From positions 1 through 64,000 of the forward strand of contig NZ_BAABHB010000006.1 of assembly GCF_039541875.1 (NCBI RefSeq): a stretch of 64,000 nt of DNA. Reading direction: 5' to 3'. Position 1 is the first letter of the stretch; each line of letters opens with the position of its first letter. This document shows positions 11,369 to 19,250 of this stretch, in pieces. A program made the position numbers and the translations under genes. The DNA comes from Nibrella viscosa. Lineage in GTDB: Bacteria; Bacteroidota; Bacteroidia; Cytophagales; Spirosomataceae. A model generated the notes under the pieces. That model did no database searches. It was not told where the DNA came from and saw only the letters and a list, made by a program, of their open reading frames with translations.

Positions 11369-14300
11369 TTACTGTTTGACGATTTTAAACTGACTGGTTT
11401 TTCCATCGGCATCCTGGCTGACCAGGATGTACACACCTACCGGCAGATCTGACACATCCATACCGTACAGTGTGCCCGGCTGTGTTCCCTCTTTACAAAT
11501 CCGGCCCTGCAGATTCGTCATTATGTACGACTGGTAGGTAAGTGCCGGCGTAAAATATATTTTGCCGTTCTGAACCGGGTTCGGATACACGAGCACGTTT
11601 ATTGCCTCCTGAACCGACTGACCGGTTGTGCCGGTAATCAGATCGCGATTTCCACCCGGCATTGTCGTGCTGGTACTACTCACGGCGGTGCTGGTCATAG
11701 TTGTTGTACTGGTGCACGTCTGTAGCCGCAGGTCGAACCGAATATCTGAACTGGTGGGTGATACCTGGTGAATTTCGGCGGCAATCACGTTGGTACCGGC
11801 TTTCAGGACATTGGCCGGCACGGTAAAGGTCTTCCACAGCGGCTCTTCGGATTCGGGCATTCCGGTGGAGAGGGTGGTGTAGGAGACTGGTCCTGCCGGC
11901 ATGTACTCCCGTTTTACCTCAATGCCGTTGATGTACAGCACGATACCGTCGTCGCGTTGATAATCCAGCGTGAATGTGCCGGTGACGTCTGCCAGGTTAA
12001 GGGTTTTGCGGAAGTAGGTAGTAATAAACTTGTTGTTGGGGTCGGGACCGTAAGGAACTACCGTCTTTTCGCCATCGTCACCGTAGCCGAGTTGTGATGG
12101 GCCTTCCGACCAGCAGAGATCATCGTAGGCACTGCCGCCTTTCCAGGCTTCAGAAGCGGGGGCCGCGCCGATGGCCAGGTATTTCCAGAAGTCGCCTGAG
12201 GCAATCATGGTGGCACAGGCGGGCTGAGTTGTGGTGCCGAATGGGCTTGGCCCTCCTATACCGCCACCGCTGCTCAGTTTCGCTACCTGGTACTCGGCGT
12301 AGTGGTGTCCATTTATCAGGGCGCTGTAGGTCCAGATGGACGTAGACGCGCCGTTGCCGTTGTTATAAATCCAGGCACCGTTGGTATTATAGGCTGTTGC
12401 TTTCGGAATACCGGTATGACCCAGCGCGGGGTTCGGGTTGTATGAGGTGCTGCCGTCGCTGTTAATCTTGAACACCTTTAGCTGCTGGTGAGACAGGGCG
12501 GCCGACAGGCGGCTGTTGATCGCCTGGAGGTCGGCACTCTGGTAGTAATGGCGCACCAGCACGGGGTTCACCGGTTCCTGGGTGGGTTTCAGCGACCAGA
12601 AGCGGTTCATGACCGACCATCCCGCTGGTGCCGTTACGTAGTTTGCACCGTTGCCGGCCGGGATTTTAGTAGCCCCGGCGGCACCCTGTAGCCTCAGATC
12701 AAAGTACCCATCACCGACGCGGCCTATAGACTGTCCATCTTTCTTAACCGACAGCAGCAGATTCGCGTCTTTATCAGTGTAGTGCGTATACCCACTTACA
12801 TCAGTGCATTCGCAGGAAGCAGTACGGGTGGTACCGTCGGTTTTCGGAATACCGAAAGCTTCCGTGTCTTTAAAGATGGTGAACTGGTCTTTCACTTCGC
12901 CATTTTCCGTGATGAACTTCGCATCGAGCCGGTTTCCGTCGATTTCCAGCAGCATGGAGCCGCCAATGTCATGCGAAGCCTGCATAGCGTTGTGCGGCCA
13001 TTTAGGATAGACCCCATTGGATGCCCAGGCACCCCCTGATCCGTTGACGACATACACCAGGTAGCTGTTGGGATCGGCCGTACTTTTGTGGTAATAGCAG
13101 GAGTTGGGTGTGCCATCGAACCGGCCGCTGGACGAGCCGTTGTTGGCGTCCGGCGCTTTGTGGTCGAAGGTGGCTTCGAGGCCATAGTGTCCTTTTTTCA
13201 TCAGGTAAGAGCGCTCGTAGACGTGGCTGTGGCCGGTCAGCAGCAAATCGACTTTGGAATACTTTTCCAGCACCGGAACCAGCCGCTGGCGGATATTGAT
13301 GAGTTCGGGGTCCACGTCTGAATCTTTGGTGCCCATCGAGTAGGGGGGATAATGGGTAATGACGATAATCCAGGTGATTTTCGGATCGGTCTGGGCAGCC
13401 GCCAGATCCCGTTCCAGCCACTTCATCTGGGGAGCGTTGGGGTCCAGAATCGAGTAGGGACAGGTATAGGTATTGTCGGCATTCCGGATACACTCCTCAT
13501 AGCCGTAGGAGTCCAGACTGATTACATGGATGTTGCCGTAGTTGAACGAATAATACTCTTCTTTACCCGAAGCCACGCCACCACCTTCGCCGGCTTTAAA
13601 ATTGTTGACAATGTCGTAATAGGCTATTTTGTGGTGTTTGCGGGTGTTGGGGTCGCTGGGGTCCTCGCCATTATTGCGGTAATCGTGGTTACCGGGGGTA
13701 GCATAAATCGGGGTCTGCTTCATAATGCGCTGCGAGCCGTAAACCCCGAACACATTGTCCTGGTATTGCTCATCCAGCCCCCATCCGTAGGCATTATCGC
13801 CCAGCCACAGCCACATGTCGATATAGGTATTCCCCATATAGGTCTGGAAGGCCTGATTGACTTTTTTTTGCCGGTCGCTGCCGTTGCCGAAATCACCCAG
13901 GGCCCAGATGCGTGTCTTTTTGGAAGCGCCGGCCAGCGGAGCCGTTACAAAGACGTTATCCGGATCCGATTGCCATACGCTGCCGTCGGTGCTGCCGATC
14001 GCATAGTAATAAGTCTGGTTTGGTGTAAGCCCCGTTAGCCGGACCTCATGTTCCGTGGTCGAGTTTGTCTCATCAACTTTCGCGGTAAGACTGTTGGGCG
14101 CGGTGGTCCAGTATTGTACCCGCCCCAGATTGGCCTGGCCTGTGCGCCAGCGCAGGGTCATGGCCGTTGGTGTCCCCATCTGCAGATAAGGACCGCGTAC
14201 CAGCGAAGAGGTTTTGTAGAGTTTCAGGTTAAAACGAATGTCGGAACTCGTAGGAGAGACCTGATGAATTTCGGCGGCAATCACGTTGGTACCAACCTTC

Positions 14301-14788
14301 AGGACATTGGCCGGCACGGTAATGGTTTTCCACAGCGGCTCCTCCGATTCCGGGATTCCGGTGGAGAGGGTACTGTAGGAAACCGGACCCGCCGGCATGT
14401 ACTCCCGCGTTACCTCCTGGCCGTTGATGTACAGCACGATACCGTCGTCGCGCATGTAATCGATCTGGAATGTGCCGGAGGCATCGGAGAGGGTGATGGT
14501 CTTGCGGAAGTAGGTGGTAATGTACTTGTTGCTGGGATCAGGCCCAAAAGGGATCAGGGTAACTTCGCCATCGTTGCCGTAGCCGAGTTGTGACGGACCG
14601 GAAGGCCAGGCCGAATCATCAAAAGGACCGCCCCCTTTCCAGTTGGCCGAAGCGGGAGCCGCTCCGATGGCCAGATACTTCCAGATGTCGCCCGACGCAA
14701 TGATCGTTGTCGTCTGCGCGCTTGCCTGGCTGTGTGGTCCTGCCCACAGGCAGGTGATGGTGCTGATAATCCATAAAAGCTTTTTCAT
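11369..14788 (-). CDS. Secreted purple-acid-phosphatase-like metallophosphoesterase with T9SS sorting domain
   Basis: A 1139-residue exported enzyme (start MKKLLWIISTITCLWA at 14788, a signal peptide). Residues about 30-195 form a beta-sandwich module (RDDGIVLYINGQEV), then a fibronectin-like domain as in purple acid phosphatases, then the metallophosphoesterase core: GDFGNG near 297, GDNAYGWG, GNHDYR, THYPPYS and GHSHVYERS near 517, giving a full set of metal ligands. A nearly identical copy of the first module follows at about 860-1024. The last 75 residues (VLVYPNPVQNGKIYF to FKIVKQ) are a type A sorting domain, so it leaves through the type IX system and is probably cell-surface bound. 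Substrate unknown; phosphomonoester hydrolysis is expected. Confidence 0.9.
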   Translation of the reverse strand: MKKLLWIISTITCLWAGPHSQASAQTTTIIASGDIWKYLAIGAAPASANWKGGGPFDDSAWPSGPSQLGYGNDGEVTLIPFGPDPSNKYITTYFRKTITLSDASGTFQIDYMRDDGIVLYINGQEVTREYMPAGPVSYSTLSTGIPESEEPLWKTITVPANVLKVGTNVIAAEIHQVSPTSSDIRFNLKLYKTSSLVRGPYLQMGTPTAMTLRWRTGQANLGRVQYWTTAPNSLTAKVDETNSTTEHEVRLTGLTPNQTYYYAIGSTDGSVWQSDPDNVFVTAPLAGASKKTRIWALGDFGNGSDRQKKVNQAFQTYMGNTYIDMWLWLGDNAYGWGLDEQYQDNVFGVYGSQRIMKQTPIYATPGNHDYRNNGEDPSDPNTRKHHKIAYYDIVNNFKAGEGGGVASGKEEYYSFNYGNIHVISLDSYGYEECIRNADNTYTCPYSILDPNAPQMKWLERDLAAAQTDPKITWIIVITHYPPYSMGTKDSDVDPELINIRQRLVPVLEKYSKVDLLLTGHSHVYERSYLMKKGHYGLEATFDHKAPDANNGSSSGRFDGTPNSCYYHKSTADPNSYLVYVVNGSGGAWASNGVYPKWPHNAMQASHDIGGSMLLEIDGNRLDAKFITENGEVKDQFTIFKDTEAFGIPKTDGTTRTASCECTDVSGYTHYTDKDANLLLSVKKDGQSIGRVGDGYFDLRLQGAAGATKIPAGNGANYVTAPAGWSVMNRFWSLKPTQEPVNPVLVRHYYQSADLQAINSRLSAALSHQQLKVFKINSDGSTSYNPNPALGHTGIPKATAYNTNGAWIYNNGNGASTSIWTYSALINGHHYAEYQVAKLSSGGGIGGPSPFGTTTQPACATMIASGDFWKYLAIGAAPASEAWKGGSAYDDLCWSEGPSQLGYGDDGEKTVVPYGPDPNNKFITTYFRKTLNLADVTGTFTLDYQRDDGIVLYINGIEVKREYMPAGPVSYTTLSTGMPESEEPLWKTFTVPANVLKAGTNVIAAEIHQVSPTSSDIRFDLRLQTCTSTTTMTSTAVSSTSTTMPGGNRDLITGTTGQSVQEAINVLVYPNPVQNGKIYFTPALTYQSYIMTNLQGRICKEGTQPGTLYGMDVSDLPVGVYILVSQDADGKTSQFKIVKQ

Positions 14789-14945
14789 AGTCAAAGGCAT
14801 TTAGCGGTTTTCAGGGATGCAGCCGCGAGGCCTGCATTTGATTATCAGCGAATCGGGGAGAGGTTATCAGCCGGGGTGAAAAAAAACGGTCCGGCTACGG
14901 CTAAACCGGCGTTGCGGCAGGAGAGTAAATAGGGGTAACCGTCAG

Positions 14946-15140
14946 GCAGAACGCATCACCGTCGTACGACGGCCTCACGGGTCGGCGCGCCCGGTACATC
15001 CGTCAGCGCTTTCATAAAGGCTACCAGCGCGGCTTTTCCGGTTGGGTCAGGGCGAGTTTGTCTTCGGACAGGGTTTGGTTGGGCAGGTTGAATCTTAGAC
15101 CCTTGCCACCCAATTGATAACAATCTACCCCAAAACTTTA
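14946..15140 (-). pseudogene. Decayed C-terminal tail of a cytochrome c peroxidase-like gene
   Basis: On the minus strand one frame reads GKGLRFNLPNQTLSEDKLAL followed by TQPEK, and a second frame, one base out, continues KAALVAFMKALTDVPG. Joining the two at about 15045 gives the C-terminal wording common in MauG/cytochrome c peroxidase-like proteins (an L-x-E-K-AALVAF-KTLTD pattern). The loss of a single A in the run GGAAAAGCC explains the break. No upstream part exists: a stop precedes it and dprA begins at 15162 on the other strand. The family call is my inference from the tail alone. Confidence 0.45.
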
Positions 15141-15161
15141 AGAAAAATTTAACGGTCAGGT

Positions 15162-16307
15162 ATGGCAAAATTGGGGGAATTTAGCACCGTGAACATTTCT
15201 AGCGACACTTTGCATCAAATTGCCCTAACGCTGGTACCCGGCGTCGGTGATATTCTGGTCCGGCAACTGGTCAGCTACTGCGGCTCGGCTACCGGTGTTT
15301 TTCAGGCCTCACTACCTGCTTTGCTAAAAGTGCCCGGTATTGGCGAGGTAACGGCCCGCGCCATCCGGCAACCGGCAATACTCACCGAAGCAGAGACGGT
15401 GTTGAACCGGCTGGAGAAACTGAACGCCCGCGCCCTGTTCTATACCGATAAAGCGTACCCTACCCGGTTGAAGGGACTGTACGATGCCCCCTCGCTGCTG
15501 TATGTAAAAGGGAATGTTGACCTGAATGCCGCCCGCACCATCGGGCTGGTTGGCACCCGGCAGGCTACGGAGTATGGGCGCCGGACAACCGAAGAACTCA
15601 TTCAGGCCCTGCAGCCGTACGGGGTAGTCATCATCAGCGGACTCGCTTACGGCATCGACATTGCCGCCCACCGGGCCAGCCTGGCGCAGCAACTGCCAAC
15701 CATCGGCGTTATGGCCAGCGGCCTCGATATTATTTACCCGACCGTGCATCAGAAAACGGCGCAGGAGATGCTTGTAAACGGCGGTTTGGTAACGGAGAAC
15801 CGGCCGGGCGTGAAGCCGGATGCCCACCTGTTTCCGGCCCGTAACCGCATCATTGCCGGGCTGAGTGATGCCGTTGTGGTGGTGGAAGCGGCCACCAAAG
15901 GTGGGGCAATTATTACCGCGACTTACGCCAATAACTATCACCGTGAGGTGTTTGCCGTGCCCGGCCACCTGAATCAGACCTTTTCGCAGGGCTGCAACAA
16001 ACTCATCCGGGAGAACCGGGCGCAGATCTACACCCGCCCCACCGACCTGATCGAAGCGCTAAACTGGGACCAGCCGGCCAAAGGCAACACCCCCCGCACC
16101 GAAACGCCTGTCCTGCCGCTGGACATTACCGAAGAAGAAAGCCAGCTCATGGCCCTGCTGCGGCAGCAAACCGACATGCACATCGACGATCTGAGCTGGC
16201 GCAGCCAGATACCTATGGGCCGTTTGGCCTCTCTCCTGCTCAACCTGGAGTTTCGCGGCTTTGTGCGCACGCTGCCGGGGAAGAAGTACCAGGTGGTGTA
16301 TGTGTAA
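15162..16307 (+). CDS. dprA: DNA-processing protein DprA
   Basis: A 381-residue protein that loads RecA on incoming single-stranded DNA during natural transformation. An N-terminal helix-hairpin-helix region (LTLVPGVGDILV, KVPGIGEVTARAI) is followed by the Rossmann-like core with GLVGTRQATEYGRR near residue 130, SGLAYGIDIAAHRASL, GVMASGLDIIYP and FPARNRIIAGLSDAVVVVEA, then a C-terminal winged-helix domain (IDDLSWRSQIPMGRLASLL). All parts are complete. The start at 15162 has no strong Shine-Dalgarno, which is normal for this phylum. It stands alone, with no other competence gene nearby. Confidence 0.97.
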   Translation: MAKLGEFSTVNISSDTLHQIALTLVPGVGDILVRQLVSYCGSATGVFQASLPALLKVPGIGEVTARAIRQPAILTEAETVLNRLEKLNARALFYTDKAYPTRLKGLYDAPSLLYVKGNVDLNAARTIGLVGTRQATEYGRRTTEELIQALQPYGVVIISGLAYGIDIAAHRASLAQQLPTIGVMASGLDIIYPTVHQKTAQEMLVNGGLVTENRPGVKPDAHLFPARNRIIAGLSDAVVVVEAATKGGAIITATYANNYHREVFAVPGHLNQTFSQGCNKLIRENRAQIYTRPTDLIEALNWDQPAKGNTPRTETPVLPLDITEEESQLMALLRQQTDMHIDDLSWRSQIPMGRLASLLLNLEFRGFVRTLPGKKYQVVYV

Positions 16308-16330
16308 ACCGGAATTACATTTCGGCCTAC

Positions 16331-16353
16331 AAAAAACCGGAATACAATTCCGG
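16331..16353 (-). terminator. Terminator downstream of pyrE
   Basis: On the minus strand the stem CCGGAAT/ATTCCGG (loop of three bases, 16337-16353) is followed by six T. It begins two bases past the pyrE stop. Because dprA converges on it, it may serve both genes. Confidence 0.82.
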
Positions 16354-16354
16354 G

Positions 16355-16981
16355 CTACAAACCCCACTCCGCCGGATTCTGCCGCCAGGCCGCCAATGAA
16401 GCCAGGCTATCTGAAGCGATGTAGTTTAACTGCTGCGCTTCCTGAATGAGGGTCTCGTAATCGCTAAGGCAAAGGAGGGGAACGCCGGCATGGGCGAAGT
16501 TTTCGGCCGCAATGGGGAAGCCGTAAGAGAAAATGGCGGCCATGCCCAGCACCTCGGCACCGGCCTGCCGAAGTACCTCCACCACTTTCAGCGAACTGCC
16601 GCCGGTCGAGATCAGGTCTTCAATTACCACTACTTTTTGCCCGGCTTCGATGCGTCCTTCAATCTGGTTGCCCATACCGTGCTTTTTGGGCTCCGGGCGC
16701 ACGTAGCAGTAGGGGAGGTTCAGCACTTCAGCCACCAGGGCACCCTGTGCAATACCGGCCGTAGCTACCCCCGCTATCACGTCGGCTGCCGGGTACTGCT
16801 GCCGGATGGTGTCGGCCAGCGCATTTTTAATGAACGTGCGCACCTCCGGAAAGGAAAGCGTCACCCGGTTATCGCAGTAGATCGGCGATTTCCAGCCTGA
16901 ACTCCAGGTAAAGGGGGCCTCAGGGCGTAGCTGTACGGCTTTTACGTCGAGCAACCGACGGGCAACTTCTTGTTTCATCAT
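16355..16981 (-). CDS. pyrE: Orotate phosphoribosyltransferase
   Basis: A 208-residue enzyme that joins orotate to PRPP to make OMP in pyrimidine synthesis. The PRPP-binding motif VVVIEDLISTGGSS is at about residues 114-128, the orotate-side motifs FTWSSGWKSPIYCDNR are near 24-39, and YVRPEPKKHGMGNQIEG forms the flexible catalytic loop. Length is usual. The start (tandem ATG at 16981 and 16978) is three bases after the stop of the CNNM gene, and GAGGAG at the end of that gene can serve as ribosome site, so the two genes are translationally linked. Confidence 0.96.
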   Translation of the reverse strand: MMKQEVARRLLDVKAVQLRPEAPFTWSSGWKSPIYCDNRVTLSFPEVRTFIKNALADTIRQQYPAADVIAGVATAGIAQGALVAEVLNLPYCYVRPEPKKHGMGNQIEGRIEAGQKVVVIEDLISTGGSSLKVVEVLRQAGAEVLGMAAIFSYGFPIAAENFAHAGVPLLCLSDYETLIQEAQQLNYIASDSLASLAAWRQNPAEWGL

Positions 16982-16984
16982 AAT

Positions 16985-18274
16985 TTACTCCTCAATCACC
17001 TTCGTCACCAGCATCTTGTCGATCCGGCTTTTGTCCATGTCAATAATTTCAAACTGGTAAGCCTGCCAGATAAAACTTTCCCCAACTTTCGGAATATCTT
17101 TCAGGATATGCAGGGCAAAGCCGCCCAGGGTATCAAACCCCGTCAGGTCGCGTCGGTTTTGAGCCGAGATGGTAATATCGAAATGATTCAGGAAATCATC
17201 GAAGGGAAGCTGGGCATCAATCAGGAAACTGCCATCTTCCCGTTCCACGATCTCATAATCCAGGTCATCTCCCTCCGAAATGTCACCAACCAGCGCATCC
17301 AGGATGTCGTTCAGGGTAACCATACCCATCACCCCACCGTATTCGTCCACGATAATGCCGACGTACTGCCGCCGTTCGCGGAAGCGCTCGAGCACCTGGT
17401 AGGCGCGGTTGTTTTCCGGAATGTAGAGTACATCGCGTTTTAAATCGCTGAGCTGAAGCAGTTCGTCGTCCAGGTCTTTACCCAGCAGGTCTTTGCTGTA
17501 GATCAGGCCAACAACCTCATCAACGCCATCGTTACACAGCGGATAAACCGAGTGCTTGTACTCCAGAATTTTCTGTTTGTTTTCGGCGGGATCGGCTTCC
17601 AGGTCCAGGTATACGATTTCCTGGCGGTTGGTCATCAGCGACGTAATGCGCCGGTCGCCCAGGTGAAACACATTCTGTACAATCTCCTGCTCAATTTCGT
17701 CGATCACCCCACCGGTAGTGCCTTCCTGAATCAGGCTTTTAATCTCTTCTTCCGTAACCGCGTTTTCGTTTGGCCGTATACGCAGAACTCGGATCAGCAG
17801 GTCGCTGGATAAGCTGAGCAGGCTGATAAACGGGGAGGTGATTCGCGACAGCAGAATCATGGGGGCGGCCATGGTCTTGGCAATACCCTCCGGGTTGGAA
17901 AGACCGATGCGCTTGGGAACCAGTTCACCTAATACCAGCGAGGTGTAAGTCAGGAGAATCAGGACCAGAACAACGGCAATGGATTTGGCGTAAGGGGCCA
18001 GTATTTCAAATTGAGCCACAAAGGCCTGCACGTCGCTGGTAATTTTATCCCCGCTGAAAATACCGAGCAAAATACCAATAAGGGTAATCCCAATCTGGAC
18101 GGTAGACAGGAAGCGGTTAGGTGCGTTGGCGAGATTGAGAGCCGTCTGGGCTTTCTGGTCGCCGTTTTTGGCTGCGGTTTCAAGCCGGGATTTGCGCGAA
18201 GACACCAGCGCAATTTCCGACATCGAAAAGATTCCGTTTAGTATAGTGAGTAACAGAATTATGGCAATTTCCAC
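16985..18274 (-). CDS. CNNM/CorC-family membrane protein (hemolysin-family, CBS pair)
   Basis: A 429-residue integral membrane protein. Residues 1 to about 185 are the CNNM (DUF21) domain with its starting helix, the small-residue segment ALVSSRKSRLE, and further helices. A CBS pair follows (about 205-335: DRRITSLMTNRQEIVYLDLE; EYGGVMGMVTLNDILDALVG). The C-terminal CorC/HlyC domain ends near VTKVIEE. Members export Mg2+ or related cations in studied cases; the old hemolysin name is misleading. The gene is followed at once by pyrE. A promoter-like site lies at 18297-18326. Confidence 0.9.
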   Translation of the reverse strand: MEIAIILLLTILNGIFSMSEIALVSSRKSRLETAAKNGDQKAQTALNLANAPNRFLSTVQIGITLIGILLGIFSGDKITSDVQAFVAQFEILAPYAKSIAVVLVLILLTYTSLVLGELVPKRIGLSNPEGIAKTMAAPMILLSRITSPFISLLSLSSDLLIRVLRIRPNENAVTEEEIKSLIQEGTTGGVIDEIEQEIVQNVFHLGDRRITSLMTNRQEIVYLDLEADPAENKQKILEYKHSVYPLCNDGVDEVVGLIYSKDLLGKDLDDELLQLSDLKRDVLYIPENNRAYQVLERFRERRQYVGIIVDEYGGVMGMVTLNDILDALVGDISEGDDLDYEIVEREDGSFLIDAQLPFDDFLNHFDITISAQNRRDLTGFDTLGGFALHILKDIPKVGESFIWQAYQFEIIDMDKSRIDKMLVTKVIEE

Positions 18275-18296
18275 AAAGGAGTCAGGTTGGGTGACG

Positions 18297-18326
18297 CAAA
18301 ATTATCAAATCTTTTATCGTGTCAAA
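18297..18326 (-). promoter_or_regulatory. Promoter of the CNNM gene (Bacteroidota type)
   Basis: Read on the minus strand, TTTG (18323-18326) is followed after 18 bases by TAATTTTG (18297-18304), matching the phylum consensus TTTG-N19-TAnnTTTG. It lies 22 bases upstream of the start at 18274. Confidence 0.5.
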
Positions 18327-18341
18327 AGAACAGGGTTTTGC

Positions 18342-18349
18342 TATTTTTG
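18342..18349 (+). promoter_or_regulatory. Candidate -7 element of the NUDIX gene
   Basis: TATTTTTG matches the phylum -7 consensus TAnnTTTG and lies 23 bases before the start at 18373. No good -33 element is seen at the right distance. Confidence 0.35.
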
Positions 18350-18372
18350 TTACACGAACTGTTCTTTACTGC

Positions 18373-19095
18373 ATGATTGTCTTCATTGACGACCGGCCTA
18401 TACGCTTAACCGGTCCGAAAGTAGCCTCGCGCCACCGCGATGCCCGTCACGGCGGTGACCACCTGGAACGTTTTTCCGACTATGACCATATTCTGGATGC
18501 CCGGCTGGAAATTCTAAAACCTGACGCCTTGCAGGGGCACCTGCTGGTGCTGAACGCTACGCCCTCGACGGTAGAAAAGCTGGTAAGCCTCCTGCAAACG
18601 GCCGATATAAGCCATCTGTCGTCGGTAACCCTTTTTTGTGTCGACAAAAAAGTGGCCGAAGAGCGGATGAAAAGCCTATTTAAAGTGGTGAAAGCGGCCG
18701 GAGGAGTCGTTTTTAAGGGCGATCAGATGCTGCTGATGTTTCGCCGGGGCGTCTGGGATCTACCCAAAGGCAAGCTCGACGAGGGCGAGTCTTCCCGGGA
18801 GGGGGCCATGCGGGAAGTGGAAGAAGAAACTGGGCTGCGTGTAGACCTCGACGATAAAATATGCACCACCTGGCATACGTATACCTTCAACGGCAGCCGG
18901 ATTCTGAAGCGCACCAAATGGTACCGCATGATCTGCGTCGACGAGAGCCGAATGGCCCCGCAGGAAGATGAAGATATCGAGCAACTGGCCTGGATGGATC
19001 GACGGCAGGCGCAGCTCGCACTTACTAACTCATTCAGCTCAATCCGCTATGTGATCGAATCGGTTTACGAGCAGGAGCCAAAGGAGGAAGAATAG
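18373..19095 (+). CDS. NUDIX hydrolase
   Basis: A 240-residue protein. An N-terminal region of about 115 residues has no family I can name (MIVFIDDRPIRLTG; a basic patch follows). The NUDIX domain comes next with an intact box GKLDEGESSREGAMREVEEETGL from about residue 136, so it should hydrolyse a nucleoside-diphosphate linked compound with Mg2+. The start was set at 18373 rather than 18319, because the upstream codons span the promoter region. It is divergent from the CNNM gene. The substrate cannot be inferred. Confidence 0.88.
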   Translation: MIVFIDDRPIRLTGPKVASRHRDARHGGDHLERFSDYDHILDARLEILKPDALQGHLLVLNATPSTVEKLVSLLQTADISHLSSVTLFCVDKKVAEERMKSLFKVVKAAGGVVFKGDQMLLMFRRGVWDLPKGKLDEGESSREGAMREVEEETGLRVDLDDKICTTWHTYTFNGSRILKRTKWYRMICVDESRMAPQEDEDIEQLAWMDRRQAQLALTNSFSSIRYVIESVYEQEPKEEE

Positions 19096-19201
19096 GTACT
19101 AAAGAAAATAACCCGATCCTGGTGATGACGAGCCAGATTTATGAGTATTTTGCCGGTTCGCAGCGCAGAAACGGTGTGCCCGGAGGTAAGGCAATTACTT
19201 G

Positions 19202-19236
19202 TATGTTTGTTGGTAGCTAATGGTGACTACGTCACC
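19202..19236 (+). promoter_or_regulatory. Possible promoter and palindrome before the histidine kinase
   Basis: TATGTTTG at 19202-19209 fits the -7 consensus. Thirteen bases on, GGTGAC-TAC-GTCACC (19222-19236) is a perfect palindrome with 6-bp arms, lying between the predicted transcript start and the ATG at 19251, where a repressor site or small hairpin could act. Confidence 0.35.
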
Positions 19237-19250
19237 TAAATAACTCAGGT

